From Krumholzibacterium sp965370495 (lineage in GTDB: Bacteria > Krumholzibacteriota > Krumholzibacteriia > Krumholzibacteriales > Krumholzibacteriaceae), in assembly GCA_965370495.1 (NCBI GenBank), contig CBDUUV010000091.1, positions 1 to 10,064 of the forward strand: a stretch of DNA of 10,064 nt, read 5' to 3'. The stretch's first letter is position 1, and each line of letters opens with the position of its first letter. The position numbers were made by a program, and so were the translations under genes. Under the pieces are notes generated by a model that saw only the letters and a program-made list of their open reading frames with translations, was not told where the DNA came from and made no database searches. Shown here piece by piece: positions 1-4,800 of the stretch.

Positions 1-2
1 AA

Positions 3-194
3 GGGACAACCAGGGTCAACGGCGAGACCACCCTCTCTCCCCGCTACACGGATGAGTACCTTGAACAGGAACCGCGGGCCTGCGACGAAAAAACCGTGAG
101 GCAGACCACACGTATCCAGCAAACCTGCCGAACCGGATCATCCGCTGTTGGATCAAATCAGCTCGGCATGTTTGAGAGCTTTACCACAGGCTAG
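3..194 (+). CDS. 3' end of an unrecognised protein gene (5' end outside window)
   Basis: Forward frame 3 stays open from the window edge to a TAG at 192-194, giving 63 residues, while the other two forward frames stop within the first 100 bases. The first forty or so codons mostly end in G or C, as expected for a real gene here. The peptide is polar and charged, contains TLSPRYTDEYLEQEP and later QTTRIQQTCRTG, and ends in MFESFTTG. It has no hydrophobic segment and no motif I recognise, so no function is offered. The last twenty codons are less biased, so the true end could be disturbed or the frame could be open by chance. An inverted repeat begins 23 bases after the stop. Confidence 0.4.
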   Translation, partial: GTTRVNGETTLSPRYTDEYLEQEPRACDEKTVRQTTRIQQTCRTGSSAVGSNQLGMFESFTTG

Positions 195-217
195 ATGTTG
201 GAGTCGATTAGTTCTTC

Positions 218-254
218 CCGGAATTTGTAAGTCACAAAAGCCTACAAAATTCGG
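218..254. repeat. Imperfect inverted repeat (12-base arms, 13-base loop)
   Basis: The arms CCGGAATTTGTA (218-229) and TACAAAATTCGG (243-254) pair over 12 positions with one G-T wobble and one A-A mismatch. It lies just after the stop of the partial gene and upstream of the FemAB-like gene's promoter. No T-run follows on the plus strand, so it is not a classical intrinsic terminator. It could still be a 3'-end-protecting hairpin or a protein-binding dyad. Confidence 0.5.
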
Positions 255-274
255 AGCAATTTGTCCAGAAATTA

Positions 275-303
275 TTGACTTGAAAGAGCCGTTCTATTAC
301 ATT
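275..303 (+). promoter_or_regulatory. Candidate sigma70-type promoter for the FemAB-like gene
   Basis: A -35-like TTGACT (275-280, 5 of 6 matches) is followed after exactly 17 bases by a -10-like TACATT (298-303, 4 of 6 matches). Transcription would begin near 310, giving a leader of roughly 95 bases before the start codon at 407. The prediction rests on hexamers and spacing only. The initiation region overlaps a 12-base tandem repeat and a dyad that could bind a regulator. Confidence 0.4.
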
Positions 304-323
304 CGAGCATGCATTCGAACATG
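300..323. repeat. Adjacent 12-base direct repeat containing a dyad; possible operator
   Basis: CATTCGAGCATG (300-311) is followed at once by CATTCGAACATG (312-323), differing at one base. The same bases contain an inverted pair TTCGA (302-306) and TCGAA (315-319) separated by 8 bases. It sits across the -10 and presumed start of the candidate promoter, which is where a repressor would act. No regulator gene is adjacent, so operator function is inferred. Confidence 0.4.
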
Positions 324-386
324 GTATCCCGGGGAAACGGATACACACAGTGGCCATGCGTCCTGCCATATGCGATGGACATGGCC
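324..386 (+). promoter_or_regulatory. Two predicted hairpins in the 5' leader of the FemAB-like gene
   Basis: Hairpin 1 pairs GTATCC (324-329) with GGATAC (339-344). Hairpin 2 pairs GGCCATG (352-358) plus TCC (361-363) with GGA (377-379) plus CATGGCC (380-386), a 10-pair stem with a 2-base bulge and a 13-base loop. Hairpin 2 ends 11 bases before the ribosome binding site at 398-402. Neither is followed by a U-run, so attenuation by intrinsic termination is unlikely. A role in mRNA stability or translation is possible. Confidence 0.4.
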
Positions 387-406
387 GCTTTCAGGTTGGA
401 GGTCGA

Positions 407-1369
407 ATGGAATTCAGGGTAATAGGACGCAAATCTCTCGATATTGCGTCCTGGGAAAAATTGACTTCGGACAGTTCTTTTTTTCACAGCCATCAATGGG
501 TCGATACCTGCGTTGACGGATTGTCTCCGGGCGCGCATGCGGAATTCCTGTGTGGATTCAAAGAGGACAGGCTGGTTGCCGGAATGCCCGCCGTTATCAC
601 CAGAAAACTGGGATTTAAATCCTTCTATTCGATGCCGTACGGAACGTACGGCGAAGTGGTCATGGCAGAAGGAACGGATAAATCCCATAGAGACGAGTTC
701 TATGTATTCCTTGTCAAATACCTGAAAAAGGGAAATTTTTCCAGGATCGCGATCACCGATTTCGACAGGAATTTCTCGAGATTAAGTGAGCCTTTTCTCA
801 GCCATACAAAGTCATTTACACATATCATCAACTTGAACGGCAATGGGGAACATATCCCTCCTGACAGGAAGATCAACGGCCACATCAGAGCCGGACAGAG
901 AGCAGGCGGCAAGATTTGCATGGTACAGGCGAAAGACCAGCTCAGTTCATTCTACAGGTTATTCGAGATGACCGAAAAAAGGCATGGGAGTATTAAGCCA
1001 CTGTACAGCAAACACTTCTTCATGAGCATCCTGAAACACCTGGGCAACACAGACATACTGTACTGGAACTGCCTTATGTATGATGACAGGATGATTGGTT
1101 CCTGCATCAATTTCATTTACTCCAACACAATTTTTAACTGGCAGACGGTATCGGATTATGAGTTCCGAAGGCTGAAACCGAATCATATTCTTCTCTCCGA
1201 AGCCATAAACGCAGGGGTTAAAGCAGGTATAAACAAGATCAACCTGGGAGCATCTCCCCATTACGCACATAGCCTGATCGATTATAAGGAACGCTGGGGC
1301 GGCGTCAGGGTCGATTATGATACATATCTCTCAGATTCCTGGCTCAGAAAACTGTTTTCTTCCAAATGA
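407..1369 (+). CDS. FemAB/GNAT-like N-acyltransferase family protein
   Basis: The 320-residue protein resembles the FemAB-related GNAT fold (Acetyltransf_6 type), whose members transfer aminoacyl or acyl groups to cell-wall, polysaccharide or small-molecule acceptors. Supporting features are an N-terminal FFHSHQWVDT segment (residues 25-34, the usual 'S-x-x-W' entry), a mid-protein basic stretch INGHIRAGQRAG (157-168), and a C-terminal block with INLGASPHYAHSLIDYKERWGG (278-299), typical of the family's last strands. No signal peptide or membrane segment is seen, so it is probably cytoplasmic. The ATG at 407 is chosen over one at 350 because GGAGG (398-402) lies 4 bases upstream, and the extra 19 residues read through the leader hairpin. 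It has no wall or polysaccharide neighbours, so the substrate is unknown. Convergent with the radical SAM gene. Confidence 0.7.
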   Translation: MEFRVIGRKSLDIASWEKLTSDSSFFHSHQWVDTCVDGLSPGAHAEFLCGFKEDRLVAGMPAVITRKLGFKSFYSMPYGTYGEVVMAEGTDKSHRDEFYVFLVKYLKKGNFSRIAITDFDRNFSRLSEPFLSHTKSFTHIINLNGNGEHIPPDRKINGHIRAGQRAGGKICMVQAKDQLSSFYRLFEMTEKRHGSIKPLYSKHFFMSILKHLGNTDILYWNCLMYDDRMIGSCINFIYSNTIFNWQTVSDYEFRRLKPNHILLSEAINAGVKAGINKINLGASPHYAHSLIDYKERWGGVRVDYDTYLSDSWLRKLFSSK

Positions 1370-1434
1370 CCGGGAAAACTGTTGTCTTGCAGACAGCCGG
1401 GAAAAGACGTTTTCTTCCAGACAATAGATGCCGG
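1347..1434. repeat. Three imperfect ~27-base tandem repeats across the convergent gene junction
   Basis: Units begin at 1347, 1374 and 1401, each opening with GAAAA and continuing as TGTTTTCTTCCA or a close variant. Units 1 and 2 are 27 bases and end in CCGG. Unit 3 carries a 1-base insertion and reaches CCGG only at 1431-1434. Unit 1 overlaps the last seven codons and stop of the FemAB-like gene. GAAAACTGTTTTC (1347-1359) is itself a perfect odd palindrome. The repeat may be a local duplication that also supplies transcription-stopping hairpins between the two converging genes. Confidence 0.6.
1374..1397 (-). terminator. Possible terminator for the radical SAM gene
   Basis: GTTGTCT (1381-1387) and AGACAGC (1391-1397) form a 7-pair stem (one G-T) around a TGC loop. 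Read on the minus strand, the stem is followed by AGTTTTCCC, a short T-run, about 45 bases after the end of the radical SAM gene. The T-run is weak, so confidence is low. It lies within the tandem repeat. Confidence 0.3.
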
Positions 1435-1440
1435 GGCACC

Positions 1441-2316
1441 TTATAATCCCCTCATCCATTCTTCCCTCAGGTAAAGGTCAGGAGCCTCCAGCGCCCTGTC
1501 GATCGTCTCGATGAGCGCCTGTTTATCCTTGATAAGAGTTCCTTTCAGCGGGAGATAATTCGAGGCATGGTTGCTTCTGAAAATACACCTGTCGTTTTCA
1601 AGGCTGCTGATCATCTCGCGAATTTCTTTCAGATCATCGGTCGCAGAGTTGAATTCAAAATCCTGGCCCATTCGTTCCTTATATTCATCAGCATACGGTC
1701 CAAGCATAAGGGTAAGCGCCGAGAGATACCTTGGCTGGACCCTGTTGATCAGCTTTGCCGTTAAACGTGCATGATTGAGGCTCCCTCTCCTGCCTCCAAG
1801 CCCGAGTAACACCGTTACCGAAAGTTTGATCCCCGCCAGTTTCGCTTTCTGGCAACCCTCGGCCATTTCGTCGGGAGTAGCCCCCTTACGAATCAGATCG
1901 AGCAGCCGGGGATCACCGGACTCGACTCCGTAATACAATACCGTTAATTTCTTTTCTTTCAGGCGTTTCATTTCATCGACGCTTTTTTCGAGAAGGTTCG
2001 AAGGGTTCGCGTAAGCGCTCACCCGCTGCAGCGCGGGGAAGGAACGATCCAGGTAATCGAGTATCTGTTCGAGTCTCCCTGTCGCCAGAACAAACGCGTC
2101 TCCATCGGCCAGGAAGACCCTCCTTGTATTAGGCCATTGCAAAGCGGCGGCATCGATCTCTTTCTGAAGTATGTCCCACGGTTTAACCCTGAAATCCTTA
2201 CTTCTGTACATGTAGCAGAAAAGACACCGGTTGTGAGAACAACCGAGAGTTACCTGGAAGATCAGTGAACGCGCCTCGCTGGGCGGCCTGTATACCGGTT
2301 CATCGCAATAGAGCAT
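1441..2316 (-). CDS. Radical SAM family protein with CX4CX2C cluster motif
   Basis: The 291-residue protein has an N-terminal radical SAM signature: TLGCSHNRCLFCYMY, with Cys26, Cys31 and Cys34 expected to bind the [4Fe-4S] cluster that cleaves S-adenosylmethionine. The Cys spacing is CX4CX2C rather than the common CX3CX2C. To my knowledge this GC[SP]HNRCxFC form defines a recognisable group of uncharacterised radical SAM proteins, preceded as here by a RPPSEA-type segment (residues 10-15). Later segments fit the TIM barrel: VFLADGDAF (66-74), YANPSN, YYGVESGD (around 128-135) and TVLLGLGG, like the SPASM-less Elp3/MiaB-type barrel. The substrate is unknown. The ATG at 2316 is preceded on its strand by CAGGTAAGG. 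Divergent from acpS and convergent with the FemAB-like gene. Confidence 0.85.
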   Translation of the reverse strand: MLYCDEPVYRPPSEARSLIFQVTLGCSHNRCLFCYMYRSKDFRVKPWDILQKEIDAAALQWPNTRRVFLADGDAFVLATGRLEQILDYLDRSFPALQRVSAYANPSNLLEKSVDEMKRLKEKKLTVLYYGVESGDPRLLDLIRKGATPDEMAEGCQKAKLAGIKLSVTVLLGLGGRRGSLNHARLTAKLINRVQPRYLSALTLMLGPYADEYKERMGQDFEFNSATDDLKEIREMISSLENDRCIFRSNHASNYLPLKGTLIKDKQALIETIDRALEAPDLYLREEWMRGL

Positions 2317-2336
2317 AATCCTTACCTGTCATTATT

Positions 2337-2342
2337 ATTTTA
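2337..2342 (-). promoter_or_regulatory. Weak -10 candidate for the radical SAM gene
   Basis: The minus strand reads TAAAAT here (5 of 6 matches to TATAAT), which would place initiation about 10-15 bases before the start codon at 2316. No convincing -35 hexamer is found at normal spacing, so this is tentative. Confidence 0.25.
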
Positions 2343-2384
2343 CGTTTTTCTATTTAATTCATTCTTAAAACATGCTATCGTTTC

Positions 2385-2397
2385 TTCAGTAACTGAA
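2385..2397. promoter_or_regulatory. Perfect 13-base palindrome in the divergent spacer; possible operator
   Basis: TTCAGT-A-ACTGAA is a perfect dyad around a central A in the 129-base spacer between the radical SAM gene and acpS. It overlaps GAATATT (2395-2401), which recurs at 2416-2422, 21 bases (about two helical turns) downstream. This arrangement suits a dimeric regulator controlling one or both divergent genes. The function is inferred from symmetry and position alone. Confidence 0.35.
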
Positions 2398-2445
2398 TAT
2401 TCCCTTGCAACATTGGAATATTACCACACTACATGCAGGAAGAAA

Positions 2446-2829
2446 ATGATATTCGGAACAGGAACAGATATGGTGTCGATCTCCAGAATAGAAAGATTGA
2501 TCGACAAATACGGAAAACGTTTTCTGGGAAAGATATTCACCGAACATGAGCTGGAGGAAAGCGTAAATCGAAGAGATAGAGCCCAGTTTTTCGCGGCGAG
2601 ATTCGCTGCCAGGGAAGCCTTTTTCAAGGCTCTCGGGACAGGTTGGGGCCGCGGTATTTCTCTGAAAGAGGTCAGTGTTGTCCGTAGCGGGCTGGGGAAA
2701 CCTGATTTCGCACTTTCCGGCAGAGCATCACGAGTCCTCGAAGAACAAGGCATCACAGGAACACACCTGAGCATCACACACGATGGAGACTATGCCCTGG
2801 CATTCGTCATCATGGAAGGAGGCCCGTAA
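2446..2829 (+). CDS. acpS: Holo-[acyl-carrier-protein] synthase
   Basis: AcpS moves the 4'-phosphopantetheine group from coenzyme A to a serine of apo-ACP, activating the carrier for fatty acid synthesis in the cytoplasm. The 127-residue length is typical. The N-terminal GTGTDMVSISRIE (residues 4-16) carries the Mg2+-binding Asp8. ARFAAREAFFKALGTG (51-66) carries the second acidic ligand, Glu57. The C-terminal LSITHDGDYALAFV (108-121) is the last conserved strand. The ATG at 2446 is chosen over an upstream in-frame start at 2413 because AGGAAG (2437-2442) precedes it and family members begin at this point. The stop codon overlaps the next gene's start (TAATG), so acpS probably heads the operon 2446-4617. 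Confidence 0.95.
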   Translation: MIFGTGTDMVSISRIERLIDKYGKRFLGKIFTEHELEESVNRRDRAQFFAARFAAREAFFKALGTGWGRGISLKEVSVVRSGLGKPDFALSGRASRVLEEQGITGTHLSITHDGDYALAFVIMEGGP

Positions 2830-3287
2830 TGCAAGAAATTCCCAAGAGCATGATTGGAGTAAGCGGGAAACTCTTCGTCAATTCGATGCTTCTCGGCGAG
2901 GGAATCCCCTGCGTAACAGGGAAAAATGGCCTGGACCTGATAATCACACTGACAAAGCCGAAACGCAGGTGGTCTATCCTTGTCACTACGAACCTGAAGC
3001 CGAAAAAAGCAGGCGGGAAGGGGAAAATGGCTCTCGACTGGTGGGTCACCGCCAATAATCCGGCCGATTATATCGCCTGCGTCGATCTGAGCACTCTGAG
3101 GATATGGCTCTTTAAAAACGCCGAGTTTCCGAAACTCGCTCAACAGAAAGCCGGCGGAAAATATCATCTGTACATGTATACAAACAAGCAAGTCGCCCTC
3201 AGGGGCAAGAAAGCAATGAAATTCGATTACGAATTCGAATCTTACAGGCTGATAAACAGGATTTACCGGGGAGTATTTGATAAATAG
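2829..3287 (+). CDS. Unknown 152-residue protein, possibly a degenerate PD-(D/E)XK fold
   Basis: I do not recognise a named family. The order of elements resembles small Holliday-resolvase-like or DUF4365-like PD-(D/E)XK proteins: a helix GKLFVNSMLLGEGIPC (residues 13-28), a strand with Asp GLDLIITL (34-41), a strand SILVTTN (49-55), and AAD-YIACVDL-type strands ending RIWLFKN (80-97). In active members the third element is usually I-Q/E-V-K-T. Here the positions read I-L-V-T-T, so the catalytic acid/Gln and Lys appear lost. The rest is basic (LKPKKAGGKGK, 56-66), as in nucleic-acid-binding proteins. The start at 2829 has a strong AAGGAGG (2816-2822) six bases upstream and overlaps the acpS stop. 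It is in the same frame as the next gene, separated by one TAG. The fold assignment is inference. Confidence 0.75.
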   Translation: MQEIPKSMIGVSGKLFVNSMLLGEGIPCVTGKNGLDLIITLTKPKRRWSILVTTNLKPKKAGGKGKMALDWWVTANNPADYIACVDLSTLRIWLFKNAEFPKLAQQKAGGKYHLYMYTNKQVALRGKKAMKFDYEFESYRLINRIYRGVFDK

Positions 3288-4292
3288 ATGGCGTTTTCCA
3301 ATAGTTTCGCATGGTCACTCTCCCGCGAGTCGATGTTCGACGACTGCAGACGCCGGTACTACTTCCACTACTATCTGAGCTGGGGGGGCTGGACTGCTTC
3401 GGCTTCGCTTCTTTCAAGGGAAACTTTCAAACTGAAGCGCCTTACATCGCTTTCGCTCTGGCGCGGTCAGCTGGTACATTACATAGCTACGAAAGTCCTG
3501 GCATCGATGCGAAAAAAAGGAAGGATCCCTCCTTCCGGGGATGTCAGGAATTATACGATCGAAAGATTCAACAGGCAATTCGATTTCTCCAGAGAAAAAC
3601 TTTATCTGAGTGAACCGAAGAAACGCGGCGGCAAATTGAATATCGACTGGCTGGCTTTGTTCGAACATGAATACGATCGTGAGTTGTCCGGCGAAAGAAA
3701 GCAAAAAACACTGGAAGAATGTGTTCAGGGCATAAATGGACTGCTTGAAAGCCCGATACTCTCGATCATCGCGGAAACGGATCCATTACAATGGGTAATT
3801 GAAAATATCGACCTGGCCGAATTCGCCCAGGTTTTCAGCTTCGGAGGAACAAGGGTTTTTGCTAAAACGGATTTTATTTTCAGAGGTTCAGATGGGACTT
3901 TCAATATAGTCGACTGGAAAACCTTCCGGCTGAAAACCGGCGCGAAGCCAGATTCGGGCAAGGGCAGAGCAGGTGTGCAGCTCGGCGTTTATGGTTACTA
4001 CGCGGCAAAGATCCTCAAGGAACCGCTCGAGACAATCCGGCTCTACGAGGTCAACCTGCTGGACGAGGGCAGATTCGTTGAACATCAGATTAATAATGAA
4101 AACATCGATTCCTTCTATGATCACATACGACGGGGTATTTCAAAAATGTCATCCGTACTCGTTGGTAATGACATGGATAAAAACCGGCCTCTTCCTCATG
4201 AACATTTCCATAAGAATGAAAGTTCCCGGTGCCGTTACTGTAATTTCTACAGAATCTGTATGGACGGGGAGAACCCCGACAGGCTCCTCTGA
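3288..4292 (+). CDS. PD-(D/E)XK nuclease, Cas4/AddB/RecB-like, with predicted Fe-S cluster
   Basis: The 334-residue protein matches RecB/Cas4-type exonuclease domains, which degrade or trim DNA ends with bound metal ions. Visible elements in order: FDDCRRRYYFHYYLSWGGW (17-35) with Cys20; His64 in RGQLVHYIATKVL; Asp195 in AKTDFIF; Asp209 and Lys211 in IVDWKTF (the D-x-K core); and Gln231 in VQLGVYGYYAAK. At the C terminus Cys315, Cys318 and Cys324 form CX2CX5C, which with Cys20 reproduces the four-cysteine [4Fe-4S] site of AddB and Cas4. There is no helicase domain. The ATG directly follows the previous gene's TAG and the nearest purine run (GGGGAG, 3268-3273) is 14 bases away, so translation probably depends on reinitiation. 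No cas1/cas2, recB or addA is nearby, so its pathway is unknown; DNA repair is likeliest. Confidence 0.85.
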   Translation: MAFSNSFAWSLSRESMFDDCRRRYYFHYYLSWGGWTASASLLSRETFKLKRLTSLSLWRGQLVHYIATKVLASMRKKGRIPPSGDVRNYTIERFNRQFDFSREKLYLSEPKKRGGKLNIDWLALFEHEYDRELSGERKQKTLEECVQGINGLLESPILSIIAETDPLQWVIENIDLAEFAQVFSFGGTRVFAKTDFIFRGSDGTFNIVDWKTFRLKTGAKPDSGKGRAGVQLGVYGYYAAKILKEPLETIRLYEVNLLDEGRFVEHQINNENIDSFYDHIRRGISKMSSVLVGNDMDKNRPLPHEHFHKNESSRCRYCNFYRICMDGENPDRLL

Positions 4293-4311
4293 AAGGTCAG
4301 GATACCGTTCC

Positions 4312-4617
4312 ATGAATACCAGACATAAAGATCACAAGCACCCCGGCAACGGCTATCTTTTCTGGGGAACCGTATTTTCATTGCTTGGTATTCTCGCATT
4401 TTTCAAAAAAATGATGGTAGTATCCGGCCTTCCGGTATGGGCAATATGTTTTCTGACTGCTGGTGTGGCAAATTTCCTGAAAGCACCCCGCATCCACACA
4501 CTTCTCGGTATTTCCGATAAAAAAGTTCCCCTTTTGGCAAAGATCGGAACTTTCCTTGATTTTGCAAGCCTGTCCATATTGATAATCTCTTTTGCCATAG
4601 CGTTTTTAAACAGCTGA
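4312..4617 (+). CDS. Small membrane protein, unknown function
   Basis: The 101-residue protein has a polar, His-rich N terminus (MNTRHKDHKHPGNG) and three hydrophobic segments at about residues 14-31, 36-56 and 80-99, the last running almost to the C terminus. No family is recognised. The start ATG at 4312 lies 19 bases after the nuclease stop, with AGGA (4299-4302) at suitable distance. The same frame is open back into the nuclease gene, but that part is a shadow. Position makes it the last gene of the acpS operon. Whether it is functionally linked to the nuclease pair is unknown. Confidence 0.65.
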   Translation: MNTRHKDHKHPGNGYLFWGTVFSLLGILAFFKKMMVVSGLPVWAICFLTAGVANFLKAPRIHTLLGISDKKVPLLAKIGTFLDFASLSILIISFAIAFLNS

Positions 4618-4694
4618 TTGGCAGTTGCGGCGGCCGAGCGCCTTTGTATATGGACCTTTCCAGCCCCACTATCCAACCATCTTGTTTTTGCTAC

Positions 4695-4723
4695 TTGCTA
4701 TCACCCTGTAAGGATGATATATA
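4695..4723 (+). promoter_or_regulatory. Candidate sigma70-type promoter for hutH
   Basis: TTGCTA (4695-4700, 4 of 6) and TATATA (4718-4723, 4 of 6) are separated by exactly 17 bases. Transcription would start near 4730, placing the hairpin 4731-4753 at the very 5' end of the message. This supports hutH being transcribed separately from the acpS operon. A second TATATA at 4772-4777 lacks a good -35. Confidence 0.4.
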
Positions 4724-4730
4724 GAAAAAA

Positions 4731-4800
4731 CCGGGGGGTTGAAAAACCTCTGGCCATAAGATTACGATTGATATATACAACCGTTTAACAGGGGGTTGAA
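4731..4800 (+). promoter_or_regulatory. hutH leader with GNRA-type hairpin and duplicated GGGGGTTGAA; possible RNA switch
   Basis: A hairpin pairs 4731-4740 (CC, a bulged G, GGGGGTT) with AACCTCTGG (4745-4753) around a GAAA tetraloop, giving nine pairs including two G-T. The 10-mer GGGGGTTGAA occurs twice, at 4734-4743 and 4791-4800. The second copy contains the hutH ribosome binding site and abuts the GTG start. The arm AACCTCT (4745-4751) can therefore pair either with the first copy or, by the same seven pairs, with the second, hiding the ribosome binding site. This is seen in the sequence; regulation is inferred. No known riboswitch class is recognised. Confidence 0.45.

Noticed and set aside
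148..516. Forward ORF of 122 codons overlapping the leader and start of the FemAB-like gene
   Set aside because: It runs through the predicted promoter and hairpins, has no ribosome binding site, and its peptide looks random. The FemAB-like frame is clearly the coding one.
3288..4292. Cas4-like nuclease taken as part of a CRISPR-Cas locus
   Set aside because: No repeat-spacer array and no cas1, cas2 or effector gene is visible in the window. The Cas4/AddB resemblance is at domain level only.
4629..4645. GGCG/CGCC stem followed by TTTG after the small membrane gene, as a terminator
   Set aside because: The stem is only four pairs and the T-run is three bases, too weak to call.
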